DNA of 64,000 bases from an uncultured Alteromonadaceae bacterium. GTDB lineage: Bacteria; Pseudomonadota; Gammaproteobacteria; Enterobacterales; Alteromonadaceae. A program made the position numbers and the translations under genes. The stretch spans positions 1 to 64,000 of the forward strand of contig CANMXU010000013.1 of NCBI GenBank assembly GCA_947501935.1. The letters are read 5' to 3'. How positions within the stretch are numbered: position 1 is the first letter of the stretch; each line of letters starts with the position of its first letter. Positions 26,296-36,384 of this stretch are shown in pieces. The notes below the pieces were generated by a model, which saw only the letters and a program-made list of their open reading frames with translations, did no database searches and was not told where the DNA came from.

Positions 26296-27903
26296 CTAGA
26301 AAACATACCTATTTTGACTTAATTGGCTATTAAAAGGTATTGCTGGTAATCCTGCTTTATTGCCTAAATTAGCTTTATCTTTAGGATCATCAAACCAACC
26401 ATAGCGTACCATAACAGGTACTAATATTTCCGGGTGGTTAACAATAACATACCCCTTATGAATCTCTGCATTAGCCGCCCTAAAAACACCATCTGCTGCG
26501 GCAACTTCAAACCCCTTAAGTTTTTTTGAATTATCTACTAAAGTTAGGGCTGAACTGTCATTACTTACACCATTGAAGTTAATTTTTAAGGAAGACTTAA
26601 TTTTTTTATAATCGGAAAATATAGGGCCATTTACGACCAGTTTTTTACCATAATCATTACTCAAAGCTAAACGTGCTAACCTATGTCCTACGGGCTTTTT
26701 ATTGTTTGGGTGTACATCAGTTGGATGGCCTAAATCGTAAGTAACCGCCATAGCTGTGTTAGTTACTTCATTGCTTATATCAAACTGCATTTGTCTGTAG
26801 GGTGCCCAAGGCCTATTTAATCCAGGTAACTGAACAAAATAAAATGGTAAGTTATTGTTTTTCCACTGCTCGCGCCAATCAGAAATTAACGTTTTAAACT
26901 TTAATTTACTCAATTTAAGTGAAAACTCGCCTTGATAAGCTGACTCAGAACCCATGTTGATAGAATATTGAGTATCTGAATGATGAATAGGTGCATTTGA
27001 TTCACCTTGGTACCAAATTACGCCCTTCACTGCAAACGGCACAAGCGGCTTTATACCCGCTTCAAATAAAAAGCTTGGCTTGAAAGGGTGATTAGGCAAG
27101 GTATTAGGATGCTTTTTAAACCAAGCTGTTAAATTATACTTTGCTCGTTCAGCACACCACTGAGGAATATTATCAAGCCAATAACCATTAAGCTTTGCCA
27201 ACGATTTTATTGAGGCGAGCTTTTCATTGCTGATAAAATTTTCCATCAAGCTGCCACCAACACTGACATTAATAATCCCAACAGGAACATCTAATTTTTG
27301 CTGTAATTGCAAAGCAAAATGATAAGCTACCGCAGAAAAGTCTTCGCTACTTATTGCACTACTTACTTGCCAACCTTGATTTTGAAAATAATTATCGGGG
27401 GTTAGTTGTTCTAACTCTTCAACATTAAAAATTCGGTTTGTTGGAAAGAGCGTCTTATTTGTAAAATTAATTAATCGTAAGTTGTTATTTTCTGATTCAG
27501 CTACAGCTTCGTTACCACCAAGACTTTCTCCCAGTGTAAAACGCATATTAGACTGGCCACTACTTAGCCAAACTTCACCAATGAGGATATTATTAATGGT
27601 GATTACTTCTTTATCACCCTCTTCAGTGAGTTCAACAATAAGTTTTTCAGGTGAATAGCTTGCCATTAGTGGTAAAATCTCTACCAGCCAATCCCCATTT
27701 TTATTGGCTGTAGTTATTATCTTTTGGTTTAAAAAGCTGACGGTTACCTGAGCACCAGCTTTAGCCTTTCCCCAAATAGGTAACACTTGCTGTTGCTGAA
27801 ATACCATGTTGTCAGTAAAAATCGGGGCGAGTTGCAAAGCATGACTTATATGACTATGAAACAAACTAAAACAAAAAGTTAGCAATAGCGTTATTTTTTT
27901 CAT
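26296..27903 (-). CDS. Sialate O-acetylesterase (SASA/SGNH family), secreted
   Basis: A 535-aa protein with a signal peptide (about 1-22, MKKITLLLTFCFSLFHSHIS...). SSGQSNM carries the SGNH nucleophile Ser, WYQGESNA is the family's second block, and HPTDVHPNNKKPVGHRLA contains the Asp/His pair. The family removes O-acetyl groups, typically from C9 of sialic acids, before lyase cleavage. It is probably periplasmic. It is last in the leftward gene series that starts at nagA. Confidence 0.9.
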   Translation of the reverse strand: MKKITLLLTFCFSLFHSHISHALQLAPIFTDNMVFQQQQVLPIWGKAKAGAQVTVSFLNQKIITTANKNGDWLVEILPLMASYSPEKLIVELTEEGDKEVITINNILIGEVWLSSGQSNMRFTLGESLGGNEAVAESENNNLRLINFTNKTLFPTNRIFNVEELEQLTPDNYFQNQGWQVSSAISSEDFSAVAYHFALQLQQKLDVPVGIINVSVGGSLMENFISNEKLASIKSLAKLNGYWLDNIPQWCAERAKYNLTAWFKKHPNTLPNHPFKPSFLFEAGIKPLVPFAVKGVIWYQGESNAPIHHSDTQYSINMGSESAYQGEFSLKLSKLKFKTLISDWREQWKNNNLPFYFVQLPGLNRPWAPYRQMQFDISNEVTNTAMAVTYDLGHPTDVHPNNKKPVGHRLARLALSNDYGKKLVVNGPIFSDYKKIKSSLKINFNGVSNDSSALTLVDNSKKLKGFEVAAADGVFRAANAEIHKGYVIVNHPEILVPVMVRYGWFDDPKDKANLGNKAGLPAIPFNSQLSQNRYVF

Positions 27904-27973
27904 GTATAAACCTATCTTTCAAGAGGAAATAACGAAGGCACAAAGCGTATCGTGGTCTTTCAATGAAATTAAT

Positions 27974-28417
27974 TTATTTACTTAGAATTGTATATTTTAT
28001 TATTTCAATGATTTGCTCTACTGATGTTGCCCATGCCATAGCTGAAGCATCAACTTCTTTAAGCGGATGAATAAGCTCTTTATCATGTAAGGTGATATAA
28101 GGCTTGGACAAAGCAGCACAGAAACCGGCATCGAATGCAGCATTCCATTGTTTGTATTTATCACCAAAACGAATGATAGCAAGGTCACAGTTTTGTATCT
28201 GTGTTTTAATTCTTATCGCATTTATTTTGGCTGATTTATGATCTCGCCAAAAATTATTATTTTCATTGCCAAGTACATCACCAGCGCTGTCACTATCCTC
28301 ATGATTAGTTACCGCTGAAGTAAAAGTCACAGGTAAACCATGTTCTTTACAGCCATTAATTATTTGTTCGCGCCAGTTGCTATGAATTTCACCTGATAAA
28401 TATACATTCCAATGCAT
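27974..28417 (-). CDS. YtoQ-family protein
   Basis: A small cytosolic protein (147 aa) starting MHWNVYLSGEIHSNW. The LSGEIHS start, FWRDHKSAKINAIR and KQWNAAFDAGF motifs identify the YtoQ family, which shares the fold of nucleoside 2-deoxyribosyltransferases. No biochemical role is established to my knowledge. I start it at 28417, where an AGAGGAA ribosome site fits; the frame is open 6 codons further. Its place among sialic acid genes suggests a role in handling a sugar or nucleotide-sugar, without proof. Confidence 0.75.
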   Translation of the reverse strand: MHWNVYLSGEIHSNWREQIINGCKEHGLPVTFTSAVTNHEDSDSAGDVLGNENNNFWRDHKSAKINAIRIKTQIQNCDLAIIRFGDKYKQWNAAFDAGFCAALSKPYITLHDKELIHPLKEVDASAMAWATSVEQIIEIIKYTILSK

Positions 28418-28505
28418 AGTATTTCCTCTTTTCAATTGTGTATTTTCTACAGAAAACAGACAAATTCATAACTTATTTAAGAAGAATGAACTAACCCGTT
28501 TGATA

Positions 28506-29984
28506 TTATCTAGTTTTTACCGGTACCTGAATGCCAAGTGTTTTAGAATCGAGCATTACATCCGCGTGAAGTGCTATTAACTTCTTTTTCATTTGTTCGA
28601 ATAGCGCAGGATAAAGCTTGGCAACGTCATTGTCTTGATGAACGTCATTGCTAAGATCGTACAACCTAAAATCAATTAACTTAGCATTGTCAATAATCGC
28701 TTTTTCTCGAGGGTGGTAAATTGCTTTTCTTACATGGAAATCACCTGTATTCCAGCTTGCCCCAATCATTAAATCACCTTGACGTAATAAAGATTGTGGA
28801 CCGCCCCACGGATCATAAAAATGCCAATGCAAAGGTGTTATTCGTTCAATGACTTTCGCTTTGAAAACGGAAGAAATATCACTACCGTCAAGTTTAAGGT
28901 TGATAGGTATTGGCACATTAGCAAGCGATAAAAGAGTAGGTAGAATATCTACATTACTTATCGGTTGATCGCTAATTTGTTCTACCTTTATATGCTTGTT
29001 CCAGCGAACAATCCCTGGTACCCGAATACCACCTTCAAACATAGAACGTTTATAGCCTTTGAATGGTCCTGATGAACCATGTGATTTATTAAAGTAACCA
29101 CTAGGCGTGTACTCTGCGGGGCCATTATCTGAAGTAAATATAATAAGGGTATTATCATCTAACTCCTGATCTTCTACTGCCTTAATAATTCTTCCTATGG
29201 CGGCATCTAAATTTTCAACATTGGCATAATATTCTGCTTTTATGCCATGTTTATTATATTTATTAACTAAACTTGGTGGCGACATAATCGGCTCATGTGG
29301 CTCTAAGAAGTTAATAAACTGGAAAAAAGGTTTATTCTTATCACGTGTTTTAGATAGCCATTGAATAGCATCATCAGCAACAATATCTGCCGCATAACCG
29401 GGGGTTTCTACTGGTTTACCATTTCGATAAAAGTCTCTTGGATTCAGATGTGGTTGGCTATATTGCACACCAAACCAATAGTCAAAACCATGATCATGAG
29501 GTTGCGGTTGTTCTGTAGTATTAAACACGCCATTAAGATGCCACTTACCACTCAACGCGGTAGCATAACCAGCATCACGTAGTAAGGTAGCAACCGTTAA
29601 CTCGGAGTCAGGTAAATGCATATCAGCATTTGGCGCTATCCAGTCATACACTCCCATCCTATAAGGCACTCTTCCTGTCAGTAACCCCGCACGAGAAGGA
29701 GAGCACATTGGGGCTGAAGCATAAAAGTTAGTAAACTTCATTCCTTCGACCGCTAGCTTATCAATATTAGGAGTGTGTATTATTTCATTACCATAAACAC
29801 CAAGATCACCATAGCCAAGGTCATCCACTAATATCACAATAAAATTAGGCCTTATGGAGGAACTTTCATCAGATGATGCAGCAAAACATTCAGTTTGAAA
29901 GATCAGTCCCGCCAACACCAAAAGCACTAATTTATAATGATTTTTAAGTATATTAATAATTTTTTTAGCTATTATAATTAACAT
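28506..29984 (-). CDS. Type I sulfatase, secreted
   Basis: A 492-aa sulfatase with a hydrophobic N-terminus (about 18-36), hence exported. Metal-binding IVILVDDLGYGD, the formylglycine motif C94-S-P-S-R, SGKWHLNG and ITFTSDNGP-like segments (LIIFTSDNGPAEY) are all present, so it should be active once Cys94 is modified. It removes sulfate esters from a glycan. The ribosome site AAGGTG precedes the ATG. It is the third of three consecutive sulfatases on this strand. Confidence 0.92.
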   Translation of the reverse strand: MLIIIAKKIINILKNHYKLVLLVLAGLIFQTECFAASSDESSSIRPNFIVILVDDLGYGDLGVYGNEIIHTPNIDKLAVEGMKFTNFYASAPMCSPSRAGLLTGRVPYRMGVYDWIAPNADMHLPDSELTVATLLRDAGYATALSGKWHLNGVFNTTEQPQPHDHGFDYWFGVQYSQPHLNPRDFYRNGKPVETPGYAADIVADDAIQWLSKTRDKNKPFFQFINFLEPHEPIMSPPSLVNKYNKHGIKAEYYANVENLDAAIGRIIKAVEDQELDDNTLIIFTSDNGPAEYTPSGYFNKSHGSSGPFKGYKRSMFEGGIRVPGIVRWNKHIKVEQISDQPISNVDILPTLLSLANVPIPINLKLDGSDISSVFKAKVIERITPLHWHFYDPWGGPQSLLRQGDLMIGASWNTGDFHVRKAIYHPREKAIIDNAKLIDFRLYDLSNDVHQDNDVAKLYPALFEQMKKKLIALHADVMLDSKTLGIQVPVKTR

Positions 29985-30011
29985 TTACGCACCTTATTAG
30001 ATGTAAAATCA

Positions 30012-31754
30012 TTACATAGATAGATTTACATGACGTTTAGTAATCTTTTGCTCTTTCAACATACGCTTAATGGTTGCCACAATTTCAGGATACTCACTAG
30101 ACACTTCTTCTTGTTCACCAATCCCATTTTTATCATGCATCATATTGTAAAGATGAAACTCATCTTGTGTGGTAATAATGGCTTTATACTCGTTATAATG
30201 AATTAATTGTTTAAAGCGATCATCAACAGGTAACAGTTTTCTATAACTAATAATTCTCTGGCTATACCTAGCTGTACTTGCTAAATTTTCCCATTCATTG
30301 GCATCGATAGACAAGTCATATAACTCTTCACTACCATCGTAATAACGAATGAATTTCCAATCATCTATACGCAGCGCATAACTTGCACGGCCTAATGTAG
30401 TGACATTATAATTTCTTACTTTATCTTGAGTACCCGCGACAAGGTTTTTAAGTGACTTACCTTCTAAAGTATTAGGTATTGGTAAATTGGCGTAATCAGC
30501 AATCGTTGGATATATATCAAGTAGGCTAACAAAGCTGTTTTGGGCACCTTGTGGTAAGTTTTCTGATGTAGGTGGCACAATAATAAAGGGAACACGTGTT
30601 GAGCCTTCCCAAGGAGAGTGTTTACCCCAATGTTCTTTTTCGCCTAACTCCCAACCATGATCACTCCATAGCACAATCAAGGTATTATCTCTGTATTGAC
30701 TTTTATCTAAGGCATCTAATACTTTACCTACTTGTGCATCCGTAAAGTTAATAGACGCTAAATAACCGAGTATCCCTTGTTGCCATACATTATGTTTTTG
30801 CACTCGACTAAAACTCCCTGACCAAGGGTAATGTGCATATTGTCGAGCAGTTGAAGAAAGATCCGATAAATCATTTCGCTGTACTTTAGGTAAAGAAATT
30901 GTTTCGTTAGCAAAGGCATCGAAGTATTTTTTAGGTGCGTAAAATGGTTGGTGTGGACGATAAAAGCCAAGACCTAAGAAAAATGGTTTTTTGTGATCTT
31001 CAGCTAGTTTTTCAGTTGCCCAGTTCGCAACTTTTCCGTCTGGCATTTCATCATCCGTTACATTTACAGGGCCCCAATCAAAAGTATTATAGCCATTTAA
31101 AGGTCTGTCCAAGGTATTGTCGATTCCGTTTAATGGTAAAGTCGCGTCTAAAGTGCCACGTTTAATTTCTTTACCCGGATACACATTTTTAACTATACCG
31201 CTGTTCTCTTTTTGCACTTTACCTAGAATGTCTTTTCTCACGGCTTTTCTACCGGGCGTCATGTTTAATTCTTCCCAAGTAAATGGCCCGCCGATTGCAC
31301 CTGCATCAGGTCCGTATTCATTATAATTTTCTGGAACGACCATACCCATAGCGTGATTAATTTTACCAGCTCCCATAACATAGTAACCATTATTCATTAA
31401 GAATTTAGGCAATGCTACGGCGTCAGGCACATAGTCTTTATACATACCTTTATTATGATAAACCCCTGTCGTTTCTGGTCTCATGCCGGTTAATACACTG
31501 GCCCTAGAGGGCCCACAAATAGGTGAAACCGTATAGGCATTAGTAAAATAAGTGCCACGCTTAGCAAGCCTATCTAAATTAGGAGTTTTAGCATTAGGAT
31601 GTCCACCTAAAAATCCTACCCAATCATTGAGATCATCAATCGCAATGAATAAGACGTTAGTTTTATTCAGGCCTGTATTGATATTTTTAGCCATAACCGG
31701 CTTTGCTGAAAATATTAAAACAGCTGACAATATAATACTTAGGAGCTTAAACAT
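30012..31754 (-). CDS. Type I sulfatase, iduronate-sulfatase-like, secreted
   Basis: A 580-aa sulfatase with a signal peptide (MFKLLSIILSAVLIFSAKPVMA). LFIAIDDLNDWVG, C80-G-P-S-R, MGAGKINH and LWSDHGWELGEKEHWGKHS give the layout of the iduronate-2-sulfatase-like branch, different from the other three in this locus. AGAGGT precedes the ATG. It lies 27 nt before the next sulfatase gene, so they are cotranscribed. Substrate unknown. Confidence 0.92.
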   Translation of the reverse strand: MFKLLSIILSAVLIFSAKPVMAKNINTGLNKTNVLFIAIDDLNDWVGFLGGHPNAKTPNLDRLAKRGTYFTNAYTVSPICGPSRASVLTGMRPETTGVYHNKGMYKDYVPDAVALPKFLMNNGYYVMGAGKINHAMGMVVPENYNEYGPDAGAIGGPFTWEELNMTPGRKAVRKDILGKVQKENSGIVKNVYPGKEIKRGTLDATLPLNGIDNTLDRPLNGYNTFDWGPVNVTDDEMPDGKVANWATEKLAEDHKKPFFLGLGFYRPHQPFYAPKKYFDAFANETISLPKVQRNDLSDLSSTARQYAHYPWSGSFSRVQKHNVWQQGILGYLASINFTDAQVGKVLDALDKSQYRDNTLIVLWSDHGWELGEKEHWGKHSPWEGSTRVPFIIVPPTSENLPQGAQNSFVSLLDIYPTIADYANLPIPNTLEGKSLKNLVAGTQDKVRNYNVTTLGRASYALRIDDWKFIRYYDGSEELYDLSIDANEWENLASTARYSQRIISYRKLLPVDDRFKQLIHYNEYKAIITTQDEFHLYNMMHDKNGIGEQEEVSSEYPEIVATIKRMLKEQKITKRHVNLSM

Positions 31755-31834
31755 TCTTACCTCTGCTTCAGCTTAAATATAGGGCTATTAAATCCCCGAA
31801 AGAAATATAAATAATCGAGCTAATAAACAATCGT

Positions 31835-33520
31835 CTAATCCGTTTTCATCATTTTAATAAAGTTATGCCATGGTTTTACACCAACATCATCAGCCCACTG
31901 TTGCCATTCGGCAGCCAATGCAGTGACTTTATCAGGGTGAGTTTTTGCTAAGTTATTTAATTCAGTACGATCTTTAGCTATGTTATATAACTCCCATTTA
32001 CCTTTATTCGGATACGCTCGCACACTTCTCCAAGAACCAGGGTATTCCGCAACCAATTTCCAGTTACCTTTTCTAATCGCTTTATTGCCTTCATGCTCCC
32101 AAAATAGAGCTCGTTCAGGCAATGGTTGTTGCTCAATTAATACTTGGCTTATATCTTGACCTGAAAAAGGTTTAATTGATTCGTTATTAAAGGTTGTTGG
32201 GTACTTAACCTGTGCGATGTTCAATACTGTCGGCATTAAATCAATAATGTGAACAGGTTGATGACTCAAGGTATTTATTTCGATACCTGGTCCCATGACA
32301 ATCAATGGAGCTGAAATTCCGCCTTCATGTAACCACGTTTTATGGTTTCTAAAGGGAGTATTTGATACATTTGCCCATTTTACCCCGTAAGAGCCGTAAG
32401 TATCTGCAGCGCCTATTGGTGTATTCACCCAATCACCTGCTTTTACAGGCTTACCTTTGGGGGATTTTTTAGGAATAACTGCTGAATTCCAAGGGGTGCC
32501 TAGACGTTCAATAGTATTATTTAAATGTCCCTCGGGGGATGCGCCATTATCTGATAAGAAAAAAATATAAGTGTTTTTCAATTGCTTTTTGGCTTTTAAT
32601 TCGTCAATAACGTTAGCAATACTTGCATCGACATGCGACATCATCGCAGCATAAACTTCCATTCGATGTTCTTGCCACATTTTATGTTCTTCATCTTCCC
32701 AAGCGGGTACTTGTTCATCTCTTGGTGATAATTTTGTATCTTTGTTTAGAATTCCTAATTTAAGCAACTTAGCATGACGCTCTTTTCTTAATACATCCCA
32801 GCCAGCATTGAATTTTCCTTTTTGTTTGGCGATCATTTCAGGCTTTGCATGCAAAGGATAGTGTGGAGCTACGTGAGACATGTATAAGAAGAAAGGTTTA
32901 TCTTGTGCTACTGCCTCATCAATATATTCAACAGATTTCTTCCCAATAACATCTGTGTAATAAGCACCTTCTGCTAGCTTAGTAGGCTCATTGCCTTCAA
33001 CTAAGCCAAAAGGGTCGTATAAAGAACCATGCCCAGGTAATGTGCCGTAAAAATGTTGAAAGCCACGTTGTAATGGCCAGTTTTCTTTTACATTCTCAGG
33101 ACGCCAATTCTTAGTAACATGCCATTTTCCGGTCATCGCGGTTAAATAACCTTGCGAAGATAATACTTGAGCAATGGTCACTGAATTTTTGCTCAGCTCA
33201 CCACGATAAGAATCACTTCCTAAATCTGACACCATATGCCCTAAACCTGCTTCATGAGGATAGAGACCAGTTAATAATGCAGCTCTAGAGGGAACACAAC
33301 GAGAAGCATTATAGAACTGAGAAAATTTCATTCCTTTATTGGCTATCGCGTTAATTGATGGCGTATTTAATTCACCTCCATAGCTTTTTAAGTCTGAGAA
33401 ACCTAAATCATCCACCATAATCACAATAATGTTAGGTTTTTTAAACTCTGCAGCATTACTGGAAGGAGTAATAGTGAAGCTCAGAGTTAATAATATGGGT
33501 AAGAGTAATTTAAGTTGCAT
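31835..33520 (-). CDS. Type I sulfatase, arylsulfatase-like, secreted
   Basis: A 561-aa sulfatase with a signal peptide (about 1-23). VIMVDDLGFSDL, C75-V-P-S-R, MTGKWHVTK and FFLSDNGAS are intact. It resembles the arylsulfatase A/betC-like bacterial branch by general layout. It is first of the three-sulfatase run; a rho-independent terminator lies between it and nanA, so it needs its own promoter or read-through. Confidence 0.92.
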   Translation of the reverse strand: MQLKLLLPILLTLSFTITPSSNAAEFKKPNIIVIMVDDLGFSDLKSYGGELNTPSINAIANKGMKFSQFYNASRCVPSRAALLTGLYPHEAGLGHMVSDLGSDSYRGELSKNSVTIAQVLSSQGYLTAMTGKWHVTKNWRPENVKENWPLQRGFQHFYGTLPGHGSLYDPFGLVEGNEPTKLAEGAYYTDVIGKKSVEYIDEAVAQDKPFFLYMSHVAPHYPLHAKPEMIAKQKGKFNAGWDVLRKERHAKLLKLGILNKDTKLSPRDEQVPAWEDEEHKMWQEHRMEVYAAMMSHVDASIANVIDELKAKKQLKNTYIFFLSDNGASPEGHLNNTIERLGTPWNSAVIPKKSPKGKPVKAGDWVNTPIGAADTYGSYGVKWANVSNTPFRNHKTWLHEGGISAPLIVMGPGIEINTLSHQPVHIIDLMPTVLNIAQVKYPTTFNNESIKPFSGQDISQVLIEQQPLPERALFWEHEGNKAIRKGNWKLVAEYPGSWRSVRAYPNKGKWELYNIAKDRTELNNLAKTHPDKVTALAAEWQQWADDVGVKPWHNFIKMMKTD

Positions 33521-33589
33521 TATTTTATACCTATAAAAAGATTAAAATTCGTAATAACAATTACATACACATTCTTATCGTGTTGTGCT

Positions 33590-33615
33590 AATAAAAAAAG
33601 CCGCATTTTGCGGCT
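33590..33615 (-). terminator. Rho-independent terminator after nanA
   Basis: On the - strand, AGCCGC, a 5-nt loop, GCGGCT, then seven T. It separates nagA-nanA from the sulfatases, either ending that transcript or attenuating it. Confidence 0.85.
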
Positions 33616-33685
33616 AATTTTATTTAGAATATTGATACGAAAGAGCTGTCCGATAATTAGCCTGACTTTTCTCACTATTAATATG

Positions 33686-34591
33686 CTAAGCAGGCACATG
33701 ATCCATAAAACCAGCGGCTTTCATTTTTGCCACAACACTTTCTTTATCTTCAGCGGAAAGAGCACAAATAGGAAGGCGTGGATCACCTACATCTATTCCA
33801 TGAAGTAGCATTGCAGCTTTGCCTGCAGCAACACCACCATACTGTACCAATGGACGGATAAGGCCAATAACTTTATCCATAAGGGCTGTTACTGTTTCTT
33901 GGTCACCATTGTTGAATGCTTCAATAATTTCTAAGTAAAGCGGTGCTGCATAATTATAAGTACTACCCACAGCACCAATAGCGCCAACAGCAAGGCCACC
34001 AGGAAGAAATTCATCAACACCAAATGGGATATCGAATTTTCCATCGCAAACACGCTTACAGCGTTGATATTCATAAAGGTCACCATGGTTGAATTTTATC
34101 CCCGAAAGATTAGGGATAACTTTGTCAGCTTTGATAAGAAATTCTTCCATATCAAACATAACACCAGACATACCTGAGTGGTAATAATAGAACCCCTTTG
34201 ATGGAGCTGCAGCTGCAGCTGCAGCGCAAAAGTCAACAAGTTCATCAACACAGCTTGGCTTGAAAAAACAAGGAGCGATAACTGAAGTCGCGAAAATATC
34301 CAGTGTTTCAGCATGCTTTGTTAATTCCAGAGTATCAACAATCGATAAAGCACCAGTGTGAATGGTGATACTGAGCTTACCTTTGCCAGCGGCAACCCAG
34401 CGTTCAGCTACAGCTTTACGTTCAGAAACTGAACAGTTCAGACCTTCCCCTGTAGTGCCACAAATATATACACCTTTGACACCCTGTGCGATTAGATGGT
34501 TAGCGATTTGGTCGATAACAGGAAGATTAACTTCACCATTGTTGTCAAATGGCGTATGGGGAGCAGCGATCAGTCCGGTAAGTTTTTGCAT
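33686..34591 (-). CDS. nanA: N-acetylneuraminate lyase
   Basis: A 301-aa class I aldolase of the DapA/NanA family splitting sialic acid into ManNAc and pyruvate. GTTGEG at 45-50 binds the carboxylate, the catalytic Tyr is in YYYHS (135-139), and the Schiff-base Lys is K166 in GIKFNHGDL. The YYYHS context and the nan gene neighbours favour sialic acid over dihydrodipicolinate. A GAGG site precedes the ATG. It lies 16 nt after nagA. A run of alanines around 123-129 is encoded by a GCTGCA-type simple repeat. Confidence 0.95.
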   Translation of the reverse strand: MQKLTGLIAAPHTPFDNNGEVNLPVIDQIANHLIAQGVKGVYICGTTGEGLNCSVSERKAVAERWVAAGKGKLSITIHTGALSIVDTLELTKHAETLDIFATSVIAPCFFKPSCVDELVDFCAAAAAAAPSKGFYYYHSGMSGVMFDMEEFLIKADKVIPNLSGIKFNHGDLYEYQRCKRVCDGKFDIPFGVDEFLPGGLAVGAIGAVGSTYNYAAPLYLEIIEAFNNGDQETVTALMDKVIGLIRPLVQYGGVAAGKAAMLLHGIDVGDPRLPICALSAEDKESVVAKMKAAGFMDHVPA

Positions 34592-34607
34592 GGTAAACCT
34601 CTATAAT

Positions 34608-35741
34608 TTAGTATATTGCATTGCCGTAAATCCATGTGTTTTTTACATGACGCGGCGAATTAGTTGTTGAAAGTAAGGTAAAATCGGCATTAGCGCCGAC
34701 TGATAAATGTCCCTGCAGCTGGCTAGTTCCCAAAAATTGTGCCGGATAATAACTAGCCATTCTTAATGATTCTTCTAGCGATACATTCAGCATTGTTTGA
34801 GCATTATTAACAGCGGTGATCATATCTAACGCTGAACCAGCAAGTTGCCCTGTTTGACTAGTGAGTTTATCCCCTGATAACTGAATATTATGACCATCAA
34901 ATTCAAGTCGAGCCTGATCACTACCAATAGTTGACATAGAATCTGTTACTAACATCATCTTGCGTTTAGCTTTTGCTTGTGTGGCTAACCTCGCCGTAGC
35001 AGGGTGAACATGATGGCCATCAAGTATTAAACCGCACCAGCTATTTTCATCTAGTAATGCTGCACCAATCATGTTTGGTTCACGTGACGTAAGTGCCGAC
35101 ATAGCATTAAATAAATGAGTAAAGCCAGTTGCCCCAGCATCAAGTGCAGCTTGGGTTTGCTCATAGCTTGCATTGGAATGTCCTAAGCAAACAATCACTT
35201 GATTAGCAACTAACGTTTTAATCGTCTCAACCGATACATTTTCAGGAGCTAAAGTAACCATTTTAAGCCCTATATCATCACGACAATAAATATCCAATTC
35301 TTGTTGGCTTAGTTCTCTAATATGGCCAGTACTATGTATACCTTTTTTCGGTACGCTAATGTGTGGCCCTTCAAAATGTACACCAATTATCCCTGGGATC
35401 TGTTTTGATCTAGCCTCACTGATTACATCTGCTGCACGATTTAACGTTGGCAAATCACTGGTAATTAACGTAGGTAATAAAGCTGTTGTTCCAAATTGGC
35501 TATGAGCTTTAACCATTGCTTTTAATGTTTGAACGTTAGTTTCATGGTTAAATAAATAGCCACCACCGCCATTTACTTGTACATCGATAAAGCCAGGTAC
35601 AAGCAAGCCTGAAACTTTACTTTCTTTTGCACCTGCAACGGTGTCAAAAGCGATAATCTTGCCGTCTTTATAACTGACAGGACAATCGGTAAGAATGTTT
35701 TTGCCATCAAAAATTTGTTCGGCAACCAAGGTAGTGATCAT
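34608..35741 (-). CDS. nagA: N-acetylglucosamine-6-phosphate deacetylase
   Basis: A 377-aa amidohydrolase releasing acetate from GlcNAc-6-P. HFEGPHIS with the metal Glu, CLGHSNA, GFTHLFNAMS, GLILDGHHVHP and LVTDSM with the catalytic Asp match NagA. NagA enzymes also remove glycolyl groups at lower rates, which matters if Neu5Gc is the substrate. No clear ribosome site is seen. It heads the leftward operon, and a NanR-like operator lies about 110 nt upstream. Confidence 0.95.
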   Translation of the reverse strand: MITTLVAEQIFDGKNILTDCPVSYKDGKIIAFDTVAGAKESKVSGLLVPGFIDVQVNGGGGYLFNHETNVQTLKAMVKAHSQFGTTALLPTLITSDLPTLNRAADVISEARSKQIPGIIGVHFEGPHISVPKKGIHSTGHIRELSQQELDIYCRDDIGLKMVTLAPENVSVETIKTLVANQVIVCLGHSNASYEQTQAALDAGATGFTHLFNAMSALTSREPNMIGAALLDENSWCGLILDGHHVHPATARLATQAKAKRKMMLVTDSMSTIGSDQARLEFDGHNIQLSGDKLTSQTGQLAGSALDMITAVNNAQTMLNVSLEESLRMASYYPAQFLGTSQLQGHLSVGANADFTLLSTTNSPRHVKNTWIYGNAIY

Positions 35742-35848
35742 AAATAATATCTACTGCTTCATTAATTAGAAGTACGCTTATGTGGATTTGCTGTCATTTT
35801 TAGAACAGTAAACACTTATTACTCAAAAAGGAGAAAGGTACACCCTTA

Positions 35849-35868
35849 ACCTGTTATACCAATATACC
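35849..35868. promoter_or_regulatory. NanR-type operator upstream of nagA-nanA
   Basis: On the - strand: GGTATA, TT, GGTATA, ACA, GGTTAA. That is two exact repeats and a third imperfect one, with spacings of 2 and 3 nt, as in the three-repeat E. coli NanR operator. Confidence 0.75.
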
Positions 35869-35983
35869 ATTTGTTTGTGCATTGTCAAAGATAAAATACT
35901 TGTTAGTGCACTATTCAATGTATATTTTTGTTATAAACATACGCTACCTTAGCTCTGCAGCAAAAAATAAGGCTGTCTACTAA

Positions 35984-36148
35984 AATAACGAAATATTGAC
36001 AGATGCTGATACTGGAAAATCATCACCATATTTGCATGAAAGTTAGCGCGATATTAAAGCTCGTTATCCGTTTATAAACACAGGTTTGTCACCATTAAGT
36101 ACTCAACAAGGCGTTTCAACTACGCTATTTCAGAAGAAGTTGATTTAA
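35984..36148 (+). pseudogene. Unidentified degraded coding remnant
   Basis: One frame reads about 50 protein-like residues (DADTGKSSPYLHES, then a TAG, then YPFINTGLSPLSTQQGVSTT) and ends at TAA. It has no start and carries one internal stop. I do not recognise the family. The rest of the gap from 35742 to 36384 holds only the operator and the terminator. Confidence 0.3.
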
Positions 36149-36261
36149 TTTCAAAAGTTAGGCTTGCTTCTTGAGTGGATATGAGCTCAGATTCAATAAC
36201 ACCTTGAGTATTTCTAGATTGCCAAATTTAAGGTTCATTAGTACCAACTCTTTGTAATAAA

Positions 36262-36294
36262 AAAGGATGAACTGAAATGTTCAGTCCATCCTTT
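36262..36294 (-). terminator. Terminator after the first receptor gene
   Basis: Stem AAAGGATG/CATCCTTT extended by ACTGAA/TTCAGT with one mismatch; on the - strand it is followed by a T run. Confidence 0.75.
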
Positions 36295-36384
36295 GATTAA
36301 GTACAATCATTTTAGGCTATTTACCCTGCGTTTATGCTGGCGTTAAATAGCTAATGATAAAACTTTTCTGTCTATTATTAAGCA

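Noticed and set aside
33526..33531. Single GGTATA (on the - strand) just before the third sulfatase
   Set aside because: Only one half site, 5 nt from the start codon, without a second repeat at the usual spacing; not counted as a NanR operator.
33686..34591. Dihydrodipicolinate synthase instead of sialic acid lyase
   Set aside because: The YYYHS tyrosine context, the gene neighbours nagA and nanE-nanK, and the operator all favour NanA.
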